NCBI GenBank assembly: GCA_020445805.1
Contig: JAGRFX010000010.1
Location: forward strand, 1-45,816
Length of the DNA: 45,816 bases
DNA from: Rhodocyclaceae bacterium
GTDB taxonomy: Bacteria > Pseudomonadota > Gammaproteobacteria > Burkholderiales > Rhodocyclaceae
Direction: 5' to 3'
Shown here: one piece after another, positions 1 to 11,539 of the stretch
Numbering within the stretch: position 1 is the first letter of the stretch
Layout of the letters: each line of letters begins with the position of its first letter
The notes under the pieces: generated by a model
What the model was told of the DNA's origin: nothing
Database searches by the model: none
What the model saw: the letters and a program-made list of their open reading frames with translations, nothing else
Position numbers and translations under genes: made by a program

Positions 1-1675
<1,675 letters not shown>

Positions 1676-1837
1676 CCCGCCGGTCACCCAAAGTAACAAT
1701 GTCGAATCTATACCATGCATTGGGGATGATGGGAGCGGCAAAATGGCGCAGTGCAACTCCGTTTCCGGTCCGGGACGTGCCTGCCTCCGGCGGCGCCCGG
1801 AGACCGTTCCCGGCCCTGCGGCGTCCGCTGCCGGGGC

Positions 1838-2185
1838 TCAGGCCGGAGACCGGCGGACGAAGTCGAGCAGGCTCTCGGTGATGTCGTTGTAGGCGTAGTC
1901 GGAAATGGCCGTCACCCCGATCGCCGCCAGCTTTTCCGCCGGCCCGTCGCCAATCCGGGCGATCAGCACGGCATCGCAATCGCGCACGGTGTGGAGGATC
2001 CGCTCCATGGCCGGCGCACTGCCCAGGTGGCCGTGGCAGTAGTGGTCCACCTCCCGGGTCTCGAGCAGGCTGACCTCCGGATCGCGCACCTCATAGACCA
2101 GAAAGCGGCGGGCATGGCCGAAGTGCTCGCTCACGGCGAGGCCTTCCTTGCTGGCGACCGCGATACGCCGGGTTGGCTTGTCCAT
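1838..2185 (-). CDS. NifX/NifB-like (dinitrogenase iron-molybdenum cofactor) domain protein
   Basis: A 115-residue single-domain protein of the NifX/NifB C-terminal superfamily, which in characterised members binds iron-sulfur or FeMo-co precursors. Visible family features are the early IAVASKEG strand, SEHFGHARRFLVYEV, the central CHGHLG stretch and the DAVLIARIGDGPAEKL region. The ATG at 2185 has a good ribosome binding site (GGAG); in-frame codons upstream look non-coding. No nitrogenase gene is visible nearby, so a role in nitrogen fixation cannot be claimed. Many such small proteins are orphans in organisms that do not fix nitrogen. It is transcribed divergently from alkB, with about 170 bp between them. 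Confidence 0.85.
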   Translation of the reverse strand: MDKPTRRIAVASKEGLAVSEHFGHARRFLVYEVRDPEVSLLETREVDHYCHGHLGSAPAMERILHTVRDCDAVLIARIGDGPAEKLAAIGVTAISDYAYNDITESLLDFVRRSPA

Positions 2186-2352
2186 CGTCTGCTCCTGCAG
2201 GATCTTGGCTGCGGCGTCGCAAACTCCGCGCCAGGCGTTCCCACCTGCGCTGCGGCCCATCCGCCCCTGCTTCCTGTGCCCTTTGCGACAGCCCGCATCG
2301 AAATTGCGACTTCCCGACGCGGCATTCGCCATCGCGCCCGGGCGGCGCGACA

Positions 2353-3024
2353 ATGGGCGTGGAGCCCCCCGTGACGACCGCCGACCTCTTCCGTTCCCTG
2401 CCGGACAGCCCGGACATCCTGCCCCTCGGTCCGGGCGCCGCGGTGCTTCCGGGCTTCGTGCGCGCGGCGGACATCGCTGAGTGCCTCGCAGCCCTGTCCG
2501 GGGTACTCAGGCAAGCGCCACTCCGGCACATGGTGACTCCGGGTGGCCACCGCATGACCGTCGCCATGAGCAATTGCGGCACCTGGGGCTGGACCTCGGA
2601 TCTGCAGGGTTACCGCTACAGCCGGACCGACCCGGTCTCCGGGAGCCCCTGGCCGCCCATCCCGCCCCTGCTGGCCGGCATCGCCGAACGCGCCGCCAAT
2701 CGCCTGGGCTATGACAGCTTCCGGCCCGACGCCTGCCTGATCAACCGCTACCGGCCGGGTGCCAAACTCTCACTTCACCAGGATCGCGACGAACACAGCC
2801 TCGACCAGCCCATCGTGTCCCTGTCGCTGGGCCTGCCCGCCCGCTTCCGGTTCGGAGGCGCCGACCGTCGCGCGCGCCTGCGGCAGACCGTACTGGAAAG
2901 CGGCGATGTGGTGGTTTGGGGTGGCGCCTCGCGGCTGGCCTACCACGGCGTGCTGCCGCTGGAAGACGGCCTACACCCGCTGACCGGCGCCTGCCGGCTC
3001 AACCTGAGCTTCCGCCGCACCTAG
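2353..3024 (+). CDS. alkB: AlkB-type alpha-ketoglutarate-dependent dioxygenase (DNA repair)
   Basis: The 223 residues match the usual AlkB length of about 216. AlkB removes methyl groups such as 1-methyladenine and 3-methylcytosine from DNA by oxidative demethylation, using Fe(II), oxygen and 2-oxoglutarate. The iron ligands are visible: the HxD pair in KLSLHQDRDE and the distal His in AYHGVLPL. The 2-oxoglutarate-binding arginines lie in RLNLSFRRT near the end. The N-terminal half carries the substrate-lid sequence SNCGTWGWTSD and YRYSRTDP, as in E. coli AlkB. The ATG at 2353 gives the expected length, although its ribosome binding site is weak. It stands alone and is divergent from the NifX-like gene. 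Confidence 0.93.
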   Translation: MGVEPPVTTADLFRSLPDSPDILPLGPGAAVLPGFVRAADIAECLAALSGVLRQAPLRHMVTPGGHRMTVAMSNCGTWGWTSDLQGYRYSRTDPVSGSPWPPIPPLLAGIAERAANRLGYDSFRPDACLINRYRPGAKLSLHQDRDEHSLDQPIVSLSLGLPARFRFGGADRRARLRQTVLESGDVVVWGGASRLAYHGVLPLEDGLHPLTGACRLNLSFRRT

Positions 3025-3141
3025 CGCGTGCGGGGCGTGGCCTTGCCGGAGCGGCCAGGGCACAGCGACGGCGCGCGACACCGCACCAGCCAGACACACG
3101 CGCGGGCTCGCTGCCCGTTCGACTTCGGCGCAGGTGCTGGC

Positions 3142-6100
3142 TCACGCGCGATCAAGCCACTTGAGCAACACCGCGTACAACACATCGGGACTCACCGGCT
3201 TGGAGAGGAAGTCGCTCATGCCCGCCTCCATGCAGCGCTGGGCGTCCTCGGAGTAGGCGTTTGCGGTCATGGCGATGATCGGCGTGTCCGCCCGCCCCGG
3301 CAGGGCCCGGATCTGTCGTGTCGCATCCAGTCCATCCAGATTGGGCATCTGCATGTCCATCAGGATCACGGGGTAATCCTGGGCCGCGGCCATCGCCACC
3401 GACTGCAAGCCATCGCCGGCCAGATCCACCATCAGGCCGACGTCCTCGAGCAGCTCGGTCGCCACCGCCTGATTCACGGGTTCGTCCTCGACCAGCAGGA
3501 TCCTCCGGCCGCTGTGGCGGGCCTGCAGTTGCAGGATCGCCTCGCTCACGGACGGGGCACCGTGGTCGGCGTCATCATTGCTGCCCCTGCCGAGCAGGAC
3601 AGAAATCCAGAACCGGCTGCCGCGACCCAGGGTGCTTTCCACGCCACTCTCCCCGCCCATCAATTCGGCAATGCGGCGGGTGATGGCGAGGCCCAGACCG
3701 GTACCGCCATGCTCGCGCGTCAGCGACTGGTCAGCCTGTTCGAATGTCCGGAACAAGCGGGCCTGGTCGTCGGGGCGAATCCCGATCCCGGTATCCTGGA
3801 CCTCGAATCGCATCCGGTAGCCCGCCTCGTCCTCGGACTCGACCCGCACGCTAAGCGTGATGCTCCCCTCGCTGGTGAACTTGATCGCATTGCCCAGATA
3901 GTTCACCAGCGCCTGGCGCAGACGGCCCGAATCGCCCCGCAGGCTTTCGGGTGCATCGTCCGGTTCAACCTGGAATGCGACACCCTTCTCTTCGGCCAGC
4001 GGACCGTAGATGCCGGCCAGCTCGCCGAGCAATTCAGCGAGCGAGAAGTTCGCCTCGCAGAGCAGGAACTTGCCGGCCTCGATCTTCGAGAGGTCGAGAA
4101 TGTCGTTGAGCACGCTCAACAGGTGGCGCCCCGAGCGCTCGATCGTGTCCAGGTAGGTCGACTGCCGCTGATCGACAACGGTCTTGCGCAAGAGATGGGC
4201 CATGCCGAGTACGCCATTGAGGGGCGTCCGGATCTCGTGGCTCATGTTGGCGAGGAAGGCACTCTTCGCCACATTGGCCGCTTTCGCCTGCTCCGTGGCC
4301 TCGACCAGGTCGGCGGTGCGCTCGTCCACCAGTTCCTGCAGGTGGGCACGATGCTGCTCGAGTTCTTCCTGAGTGCGTTTCTGCTCGGTAATGTCCTCGT
4401 ACACCGCCACGTAATTGGCGGTCTTGCCACTGCGGTCAAGGATCGGACTGATGACGACCCGGGAAAGAAATTCCGAGCCGTCCTTGTGCCGTTCCAGGAG
4501 CTCGCCCTTCCAGACCTCGCCACGCGACAGGACCGACCACAGGGCCTCGTAGGTCGCGTCAGGGGTCTTGCCCGCCGAAAGCATCCTCGGGTTCTGCCCC
4601 AGCAACTCCTCCCGTGAATAGCCGGACTGACGGATCAGCGCCTCGTTCACGAACTCGACCCGTGGCTGCAGATCGGTGATCAGGATCTGCGACGGGCTCT
4701 GCTCAACGAGCTGCGACAACTTGTAGATGTGCTGCTCGGCCTCGCGCTGGGCGGTGACGTCCATGACCATCCCGAAGGAGCGCACCGCCAGGCCGCTGGC
4801 GTCACGCACATGGGCGCAGCGCTCGAGCACCGTCCGCACGACGCCGTCGTCGAGGACGACGCGATGCTCGATCTCGTACCCTCCGCTGCCATCCTTGAGG
4901 GAGCCCGAATAGGCGGCACTCACGCGGGCGCGATCCTCCGGATGCACCCGCTCGAGGAAGCGATCGAAGGTGACCGGGGGTCCGTCCGGCGGCAGCCCGA
5001 AGATCCGGAAGGTCTCATCCGACCACCAGACGTTCTTGGTCACCAGATCGAAGTCCCAGGCGCCCATGCTGGCCAGGGCCTCGGCCTGCTGCATGCGCGC
5101 CTGGTTTTCACGCAGCTGCTCCTCGATCTGGCGCTGGTGGGTCACGTCCGACAGGGTCCCGACGATGCGCAGCGCCTGGCCTTCGCTGTCTCTCGCCACG
5201 GCGCGGCCCCGTGCCCGCATCCAGCGGACGCCCTCGCCCGCCGCGGCCAGCCGGTACTGGAAGTCGATGGACGACCGGTCGCCCTTCCGGTGCGCCCCGA
5301 TGACCGCAAGACATTGCTCGAGATCGCGGGGATCCACCGTGGACTTGAAGAACTCGAAGTTGTCTTGGCCCTCCTCGGGACGCCGCCCCACCAGCTCGTA
5401 GTAGCGTGGCGAGCGGAACACCTTGTCCGTACCGATATCCCAGTCCCAAAGGCCGTCGCTGGCCGCATCCAGGGCGAAGCGCAGGCGCTCCTCGCTGTCG
5501 CGCAGGTCGGCCTCCATGCGCTTGAGCTCGGTAATGTCCACGAAGGTCAGGACCACGCCGTCGATGCGATCGTCGATGGTCCGGTAGGGCAGGATCCGGC
5601 ACAGGAACACACCGCCATCCTCGGCCTGGACGGTCGTCTCCTGGGGTCGCAGGTCGTTCAGGACCTGGCGCGCCTGATGCATCAGGTGGCCGTTGGCGAA
5701 GCGCAGGGCGATGTCCTCGAGGGAGCGGCCGACGTCGCTGGGGATCAGCCGGAAGAGGCGCGTCGCCGCCTGCGTGAAGCGCCGGACCTGGAACTTGCGG
5801 TCGAGGAAGAGCGTGGCGATGCTGGTGCTGTTGAGGAGGTTGGCCATGTCGTTGTTGGCCGACTCCAGGTCCTGCACCTTGTCCTGGAGCTGGTTGTTGA
5901 CAGTGGTCAGCTCCTCGTTGAGGGACTGCAGTTCCTCCTTGGAGGTTTCCAGTTCCTCGTTGGTGGACTGGAGCTCCTCGTTCATCGACATGACTTCTTC
6001 GTTCGAGGCCTTGAGCTCCTCGTTGGAGGTCTCCAGCTCCTCGATCGTGCTCTGCAGGTCCTCGCGGGTCGCGGTCAGCTCGTACTCGAGCTGGCGGACC

Positions 6101-8139
6101 TCCTCCGGCAACTGCACATCGCTCTGGGTCGGCAGGCTGGCCGGCACGCTCGGGACATCCTCGAAGGTGACCAGCAGCAGGCCCTCGGCCGAGGCCGGCA
6201 TCTCGAGCGGCCGAACCTTGATGGTGACCGCCATGCCGCTGGTGTCGCCACGTACCTTGCCCCCCATGCTGACCTCGGCGTTCTCGCGGATCGCCCGCTG
6301 GAGGGCGCTACGCACCTTGAGGTCGAGGCCCGGCCGGGCCTGCTCCGCGATATAGCGGGTCGGCTCGCCGGCCACCACCTCCAGGTAGCGCGAGACCGGG
6401 CCGTGGTAGTAGATGGCCTCGCCGCGACGATTGACGATGACCGAGGCCGGCACGTACTCGCGCAGCAGCACCTCGTGGGCCAGGGCAGTCACCGAACCCG
6501 CCCGGGGCTCGCGGGGCAAGCCGGTGGTGAAGGGGGAGCGGCGATCCTCGTCGGTCGCGATCAGCGGAAAGTCGAGCGCCTGGCGCTGCACCACGCCGAT
6601 CCGGCGGTACAGGCGCCATTTCTTCGAGACCGTCTCGAAGAGATCCTCGCGGTGGGCCACCGACTCGGAGGGCCCCAGGAAGAGATAGCCGCCCTCCTTG
6701 AGCGCGAAGTGCAGCAGGTTGATGATCCGCTTCTGGATGTTGGCGTCGAGGTAGATCAGCAGGTTGCGGCAGGAGATCAGGTCCAGCCGCGAGAACGGGG
6801 GGTCGCGGACCAGGTTCTGGTTGGCGAAGACCACCATGTCGCGGATGTGCTTGCTGACCCGGTAGCGATTCTCCTCGGACTCGAAATAGCGGCCGAGCCG
6901 GGAGGCGCTGACATCGTTGGTGATGCTCTCTGGATAGACGCCGTTGCGGGCCACCTCCAGCGCTGCCTCGTCGATGTCCGAGGCGAAGATCTGCACCGAG
7001 CAGCTCATGCCCAGGCGCGCCTGGACCTCGGCGATCAGCATTGCCAGCGAATAGGCCTCCTCACCCGAGCTGCAGCCGGGCACCCAGATCCGCAGGACGT
7101 CGTTTTCGTCCTTGCGCTCCAGCAGCTTGACGATGACCAGCGATTCGACTTCCTTCCAGGCGTCCTGGTCGCGGAAAAACGAGGTCACGCCGATCAGCAG
7201 GTCGCGCAGCAGGGCCTTCACCTCGGCCGGATCGTCCCGCAGCAGCTTGAGGTAATCCTGATAGCCATCGGTCTGGCGCAGGCCCATGCGGCGGTGGATC
7301 CGGCGCGTCAGGGTACCTTGCTTGTAGCAGCGGAAGTCGTGGCGCGTGCGCGCGCGCAGCAGGGCCAGGATGGCCTGGAAGTTGTCGGTCTTGCCCTCGG
7401 CATCCTTGCGCTCGGGGGCGTCGGACCAGGCCGGGGCGTGATGCACATAGTCGAGCAGGGCCTTCGGCATGTCGTTGGGCGGCAGCACGTAGTCCACCAG
7501 CCCGGTGCCGATGGCACTCTGCGGCATGCCATCGTACTGGGCAGAGCTGGGCTCCTGGGCCAGGATGGTCCCGCCCTCGCCCTTGACCATGCGCAGGCCC
7601 TGGGTGCCATCGGCACCGGTGCCGGACAGCACGATACAGATGGCCGCCTCCTGCAGCTCCTCGGCGAGGGAGCGGAACAGAAAATCGATGGGCATGCGCA
7701 TGCCGCGCCGCTCGACCGGCTCGGTCAGGTGCAATTTGCCCTGCTTGAAGGTCAGGTACTTGTTGGGCGGGATCATGAAGACGGTGTTGGGCTCGACCGG
7801 CATCCCGTCCTCGATCTGCCGCACCCGCATCGCGGTGTACTTGGCCAGCAGATCGGTCATCATGCTTTCGTGGGTAGGGTCCAGGTGCTGGACCAGCACG
7901 AAGGCCATGCCCGAGTTCGGCGGCATGGCCCCGAAAAAGGTCTTGAAGGCCTCCAGCCCACCGGCCGACGCACCGATGCCGACCACCGGAAAGCCGATAC
8001 CGTCCCGACGGTGGTCCGGCTTGGCCCGGTCCCGCGTCTTGCGGGCTCCGCCTTCGGACCCGGTTCCGACAGCTTCCGCCTGGTCAGCGTCTACCCGTCC
8101 GGACCCGCCTGCTTCGCTCCCTGCGTGCTTTTTGCCCAT
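3142..8139 (-). CDS. CheB-CheR-PAS hybrid sensor histidine kinase with receiver domain
   Basis: A 1,665-residue cytoplasmic signalling protein. From the chosen ATG: a CheB methylesterase domain (about 48-230; Ser58 in GASAGG, His85 in QHLDP, Asp177 in GTGADGT), a CheR methyltransferase domain (250-510; VPGCSSGEEAYS, DLISCRNLLIY), a PAS-like segment, and a long coiled coil of EELxxxNEEL heptads (680-765). Four PAS domains follow to about 1250, then HisKA with His1301 in MSHEIRTPLN, HATPase (NAIKF, DTGIGI, GGTGLGL) and a C-terminal receiver with phospho-acceptor Asp1595 in LMDMQMP. It lacks the N-terminal receiver of classical CheB. No chemoreceptor is nearby, so the methylation target is unknown. 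The ATG at 8139 is preferred; an in-frame GTG at 8208 is possible. Confidence 0.93.
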   Translation of the reverse strand: MGKKHAGSEAGGSGRVDADQAEAVGTGSEGGARKTRDRAKPDHRRDGIGFPVVGIGASAGGLEAFKTFFGAMPPNSGMAFVLVQHLDPTHESMMTDLLAKYTAMRVRQIEDGMPVEPNTVFMIPPNKYLTFKQGKLHLTEPVERRGMRMPIDFLFRSLAEELQEAAICIVLSGTGADGTQGLRMVKGEGGTILAQEPSSAQYDGMPQSAIGTGLVDYVLPPNDMPKALLDYVHHAPAWSDAPERKDAEGKTDNFQAILALLRARTRHDFRCYKQGTLTRRIHRRMGLRQTDGYQDYLKLLRDDPAEVKALLRDLLIGVTSFFRDQDAWKEVESLVIVKLLERKDENDVLRIWVPGCSSGEEAYSLAMLIAEVQARLGMSCSVQIFASDIDEAALEVARNGVYPESITNDVSASRLGRYFESEENRYRVSKHIRDMVVFANQNLVRDPPFSRLDLISCRNLLIYLDANIQKRIINLLHFALKEGGYLFLGPSESVAHREDLFETVSKKWRLYRRIGVVQRQALDFPLIATDEDRRSPFTTGLPREPRAGSVTALAHEVLLREYVPASVIVNRRGEAIYYHGPVSRYLEVVAGEPTRYIAEQARPGLDLKVRSALQRAIRENAEVSMGGKVRGDTSGMAVTIKVRPLEMPASAEGLLLVTFEDVPSVPASLPTQSDVQLPEEVRQLEYELTATREDLQSTIEELETSNEELKASNEEVMSMNEELQSTNEELETSKEELQSLNEELTTVNNQLQDKVQDLESANNDMANLLNSTSIATLFLDRKFQVRRFTQAATRLFRLIPSDVGRSLEDIALRFANGHLMHQARQVLNDLRPQETTVQAEDGGVFLCRILPYRTIDDRIDGVVLTFVDITELKRMEADLRDSEERLRFALDAASDGLWDWDIGTDKVFRSPRYYELVGRRPEEGQDNFEFFKSTVDPRDLEQCLAVIGAHRKGDRSSIDFQYRLAAAGEGVRWMRARGRAVARDSEGQALRIVGTLSDVTHQRQIEEQLRENQARMQQAEALASMGAWDFDLVTKNVWWSDETFRIFGLPPDGPPVTFDRFLERVHPEDRARVSAAYSGSLKDGSGGYEIEHRVVLDDGVVRTVLERCAHVRDASGLAVRSFGMVMDVTAQREAEQHIYKLSQLVEQSPSQILITDLQPRVEFVNEALIRQSGYSREELLGQNPRMLSAGKTPDATYEALWSVLSRGEVWKGELLERHKDGSEFLSRVVISPILDRSGKTANYVAVYEDITEQKRTQEELEQHRAHLQELVDERTADLVEATEQAKAANVAKSAFLANMSHEIRTPLNGVLGMAHLLRKTVVDQRQSTYLDTIERSGRHLLSVLNDILDLSKIEAGKFLLCEANFSLAELLGELAGIYGPLAEEKGVAFQVEPDDAPESLRGDSGRLRQALVNYLGNAIKFTSEGSITLSVRVESEDEAGYRMRFEVQDTGIGIRPDDQARLFRTFEQADQSLTREHGGTGLGLAITRRIAELMGGESGVESTLGRGSRFWISVLLGRGSNDDADHGAPSVSEAILQLQARHSGRRILLVEDEPVNQAVATELLEDVGLMVDLAGDGLQSVAMAAAQDYPVILMDMQMPNLDGLDATRQIRALPGRADTPIIAMTANAYSEDAQRCMEAGMSDFLSKPVSPDVLYAVLLKWLDRA

Positions 8140-8259
8140 CTTTGCCGGCTCTCGACATCCGCTCCCTATCTTGTGCCACAAGAATGCACCGAAGCATCTG
8201 AAAAGCACAAATACCGGGCGACATCCGTTGACCTTCGTCAGGTCCGCGGGGCGACGTCC

Positions 8260-9738
8260 TCAGCGCCGGTTGCGCTTGCGGTCGAGCCGCCAGACGAAGT
8301 CCTCGATCACCGTGGTGTAGAGCTGGCCCTTCAGCACCACGTCCTCGACCCCGGCGTCCAGATTGGGGTTGTCGTTCACCTCGATCACCACCACGCCCTT
8401 GTCGGTGGCCTTGAGGTCGACCCCGTAGAGGCCCGAACCGATCAGGTTGGCGGCCTTGAGGGCGGTCTTGACCACCTCGACGGGGGCGTCCTCGATGGCG
8501 AAGGTCTTGAAACCGCCCTCGCTGAAGCGGCCATCGCCCTTGTGGTCCACGATCTGCCAGTGTTTCTTGGACATGAAGTACTGGGCGGCGAAGATCGGCA
8601 CCTTGTTCATGATGCCGATGCGCCAGTCGAAGGGGGTGTACAGAAATTCCTGCGCCAGGATCAGGTCGGAGCTCTTGAAGAGCCTGGCCGCCGTCTCCAT
8701 CAGCTCGGCCCGGTCCTTGACCTTGAACACCCCCCGCGAGAACGAGCCGTCGGGGATCTTGAGCACGATGGGATAGGCGATCCTGTCCTCGAGCCGCTCC
8801 AGGTTGTCGCGTCGGACGATCTCGGTCTGGGGCGTGCGCACCTTCTTGGCCCGCAGCAGCTCGGCCAGGTAGACCTTGTTGGTGCACTTGAGGATCGAGT
8901 CCGGGTCGTCGATCACCACCAGGCCTTCGGCCTCGGCCTTCTTGGCGAACTGGTAGGTGTAGTGGTCGATGCCGGTGGTCTCGCGGATGAACAGGGCGTC
9001 GAACTCCGCCAGGCGCCCGTAGTCGCGCTTCTCGATCAGCTCGACGTTGACGCCGCACTCCTTGCCGGCCCGGATGAAATTCTGCAGGGCCCGCTGGTTG
9101 GAGGGCGGCAGGACCTCGGCCGGGTTGTAGAGGATGGCGAGGTCATAGCGATAGTCCACGTCGCGGGGCCGGGCCTGCCGCCAGCGGCGGCTGAGATAGG
9201 TGTTGAGGGCCTCGACGAAGGCTGCCTGCTGCTCGCCGCTCAGGGTGTTGAGGTGCAGGGGCCGGATCGCCGCGATGCGCCACTTGCCCTGGAGGCGAAA
9301 CTCCACCTTCATCATCGGCGAGCGGAAGGTCTCGAAGAGCTGCCGGGCCAGCTCCTGCAGGCCCTTGACCGTGCACTGGCCGAAGAACACGTCCAGTTCC
9401 ATCGCCGTGGCGGTGAAGCCCGGCGTGGGCTTGCCCAGGGTCTTCTGGACGCGCTCGTCCAAATCCTCGATGTCGAGGCTGTAGATGGACTTCTTCGACA
9501 GGTCGTTGATGGTGCGCACGCTGGGGATGACCCGGTGCCCGCGGGCCTCGGCCAGCAGCGAGCAGTAGTAGCCGACCGACAGGTAGCGGTAGCTGCGGCA
9601 CAGGTTGAGGACCCGCAGGTTGCGGGCGCTCGAATACTCCGGCCTGGCGAGGTAGTCCTTGGCCGCGATCACCGGGATCGCGGGGTACTCCGCCTTCCAG
9701 TCGGACGGGTTCTCGACCAGCACGATGTGATCGGCCAT
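8260..9738 (-). CDS. RimK-like ATP-grasp ligase with RLAN N-terminal domain
   Basis: A 492-residue protein. Residues 1 to about 200 match my memory of the RLAN (RimK-like ATP-grasp N-terminal) domain, including the YYCSLLAEARGHRVIPS stretch. Residues 285-485 form the ATP-grasp fold, with Mg/ATP ligands around DLKATDKG and VIEVNDNPNLD (Asp441, Glu453, Asn455). ATP-grasp enzymes of this type join a carboxylate to an amine, typically adding amino acids to a peptide or protein. It lies 10 bp downstream of the GNAT/C39-peptidase gene. RLAN ligases are known to be paired with such genes and are predicted to act in making or modifying a small peptide. The ATG at 9738 follows GAGGAG. The substrate is unknown. 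Confidence 0.88.
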   Translation of the reverse strand: MADHIVLVENPSDWKAEYPAIPVIAAKDYLARPEYSSARNLRVLNLCRSYRYLSVGYYCSLLAEARGHRVIPSVRTINDLSKKSIYSLDIEDLDERVQKTLGKPTPGFTATAMELDVFFGQCTVKGLQELARQLFETFRSPMMKVEFRLQGKWRIAAIRPLHLNTLSGEQQAAFVEALNTYLSRRWRQARPRDVDYRYDLAILYNPAEVLPPSNQRALQNFIRAGKECGVNVELIEKRDYGRLAEFDALFIRETTGIDHYTYQFAKKAEAEGLVVIDDPDSILKCTNKVYLAELLRAKKVRTPQTEIVRRDNLERLEDRIAYPIVLKIPDGSFSRGVFKVKDRAELMETAARLFKSSDLILAQEFLYTPFDWRIGIMNKVPIFAAQYFMSKKHWQIVDHKGDGRFSEGGFKTFAIEDAPVEVVKTALKAANLIGSGLYGVDLKATDKGVVVIEVNDNPNLDAGVEDVVLKGQLYTTVIEDFVWRLDRKRNRR

Positions 9739-9748
9739 GGTGCGCTCC

Positions 9749-10852
9749 TCAGGGCTGGGCGTCGCGACGCGACAGGGCCAGCACGGCCTTCTGGCCGGCC
9801 TTGCCATAGCGCGCCATGCGCCGGAACTGGCGCTTGGGGATCGGCATGTGCAGCGAATCCGCCAGCGCCTCCCCCTTCTCGTACTGCACCAGGGGGTCGT
9901 GGACGTAGATGAAGTGTTCGTCGAAGCCGGTCACCACCACCCAGTGGGGAAAGCGCTCCCGGTAGATAGCGTGGGAGCTGATCAGCACCAGCAGCATGGC
10001 ACCGGCCTCGAACAGGGCCTGCATGGTCTCGACGCTGACCGAGCCGTGATGCACCGGGATCGGCAGGCGCGAGAGTTCGTCGAGGAAGTCTTCCTGGACC
10101 AGGCGCATGACCTCCTTCTTCTCGGCGTCGCGCACCGAGTCGCCCAGGAAGACCGCATCGTCGTTCACGTGGATCTCGAGGTCGAAGCCCCGGTGATAGG
10201 CCGACAGGGCCAGACCGTAGGGCCCGCAGCCGCCGTGGCCGGAGGTCATGAAGACCGTGGTTGCCTCGCGCCAGATCCGCAATTCGAGGGTGCGCGACAG
10301 CTCGATCGAGTCGTCCAGGGCCTTCATGGCCATCATCAGCGACGAGGGCCCGCAGGTGAAATCCAGGGTCTGGCGGTAGAACGGCACCCGGCGGCGCTCG
10401 GTGCCCAGCTGCGGCGCCAGGGATTTCTCGAAGCGCAGGGCGTCCATGTCGTCCTCGTAGTAGCGCAGGACCTCCTTGAAGGGCCGGTAGCCGTGGCGGT
10501 TGAAGAGCGCCAGCGAGGCCGGGTTGTCCTTGCGGATCTCGAGGCGCATCGAGACGCAGTCATGCTCGACGGCCTCCCGCTCCGCCGCCTCGATGAGCCC
10601 TCCGCCGACCCCCTGCCCCTTGTAGTCCGGATCCACCGCGATCGAATAGAGCCGCGCCATCGAACAGCCGTTGGAATAGAGCAGCAGCACGTAGCCGCGC
10701 AGCCGTTCCGCCTCGGCGTCCACCAGCACCGAGGCGTTGGCGCGGGTCAGCATGTAGCGGAAGCTGCGGCGCGACAGCTTGTCGGAGAGGAAGCAGTGGT
10801 CCTCGAGGGCCACCAGGGCATCCACGTCCGCCAACTCCCCCCTGCGCAGCAT
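9749..10852 (-). CDS. GNAT acetyltransferase fused to a C39-like (papain-fold) peptidase
   Basis: A 367-residue fusion. Residues 1-145 are a GNAT N-acetyltransferase with the acetyl-CoA loop VDPDYKGQGVGGGL and the usual NPASLALFNRHGY motif near its end. Residues 155-345 are a C39-like cysteine peptidase: Cys167 in LDFTCGPSSL, His303 in FPHWVVVTGF and Asp319 in YVHDP form the expected triad. The ATG at 10852 is preceded by GGGAG at good spacing; longer in-frame starts lack a ribosome binding site. It is the first gene of a two-gene operon with the RLAN/ATP-grasp ligase. No export signal or ABC transporter is attached, so this is not a bacteriocin-export C39 protein. It may process or acetylate the peptide made by its partner. 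Confidence 0.88.
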   Translation of the reverse strand: MLRRGELADVDALVALEDHCFLSDKLSRRSFRYMLTRANASVLVDAEAERLRGYVLLLYSNGCSMARLYSIAVDPDYKGQGVGGGLIEAAEREAVEHDCVSMRLEIRKDNPASLALFNRHGYRPFKEVLRYYEDDMDALRFEKSLAPQLGTERRRVPFYRQTLDFTCGPSSLMMAMKALDDSIELSRTLELRIWREATTVFMTSGHGGCGPYGLALSAYHRGFDLEIHVNDDAVFLGDSVRDAEKKEVMRLVQEDFLDELSRLPIPVHHGSVSVETMQALFEAGAMLLVLISSHAIYRERFPHWVVVTGFDEHFIYVHDPLVQYEKGEALADSLHMPIPKRQFRRMARYGKAGQKAVLALSRRDAQP

Positions 10853-11092
10853 GCCGATCCGCTCCCTTGAGCCCTTGGAACCAGCGCGGATCATTGCAGC
10901 GAAGCCGGGCCCCTGCAAGTCACCCCCGTGCGTGCGCCCTGTCCGGGAACGCCCCCGTCGTGGCAGCATCGAAGGGCCAGGAGGTCGAGCCGGCGTAAGT
11001 CCGGACACCGCCCCAACGACCAATGGACCGGACCACGACATCGGGCAGACTGCCGGCACCGGTCGCAGGCCCCAAGACAGAGAGGACACACC

Positions 11093-11539
11093 ATGACGCG
11101 CTACACCCGCGACGCCGCCGCCATCGCGGCCCTGACCCCGATCCAGTTCCGGGTCACCCAGGAGAATGGCACCGAATACCCGGGCACCGGCGAGTACCTG
11201 CACAACCACGAGGTGGGGATCTACGTGGACATCGTCTCGGGCGAGCCCCTGTTCGCCTCGGGCGACAAGTTCGAGTCGGGTTGCGGCTGGCCCAGCTTCA
11301 CCAAGCCCATCGAGCCGGCCCACGTCAATGAGCTGCGCGACACCACCCACGGCATGATCCGCACCGAGGTCCGCTCGGCCCACGGCGACAGCCACCTGGG
11401 CCATGTCTTCCCGGACGGGCCGGCCGACCGGGGCGGGCTGCGCTACTGCATCAACTCCGCGTCGCTGCGCTTCGTGCCCCTGGCCCGGATGAAAGAGGAA
11501 GGCTACGGCGATTACATCGACCAGGTGGAGGTGCGCTGA
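11093..11539 (+). CDS. msrB: Peptide-methionine (R)-S-oxide reductase
   Basis: The 148-residue MsrB repairs R-methionine sulfoxide in oxidised proteins. The sequence shows [10 protein letters not shown], the histidine-rich core [14 protein letters not shown] and the catalytic cysteine in [12 protein letters not shown]. The two CxxC zinc-binding pairs of many MsrB proteins are absent (the first position reads [10 protein letters not shown]), so this is the zinc-free type. The start at 11093 follows AGAGAGGACA. The stop overlaps the msrA start (ATGA), so the two are translationally coupled. There is no signal peptide, so a cytoplasmic enzyme is expected. Confidence 0.96.
   Translation: MTRYTRDAAAIAALTPIQFRVTQENGTEYPGTGEYLHNHEVGIYVDIVSGEPLFASGDKFESGCGWPSFTKPIEPAHVNELRDTTHGMIRTEVRSAHGDSHLGHVFPDGPADRGGLRYCINSASLRFVPLARMKEEGYGDYIDQVEVR

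Noticed and set aside
4729-9912. A very long rightward open frame (over 1,700 codons) opposite the giant hybrid kinase and the ATP-grasp gene
   Set aside because: It is the GC-driven shadow of two well-supported leftward genes; its composition is His/Leu/Val-rich and it shows no domains.
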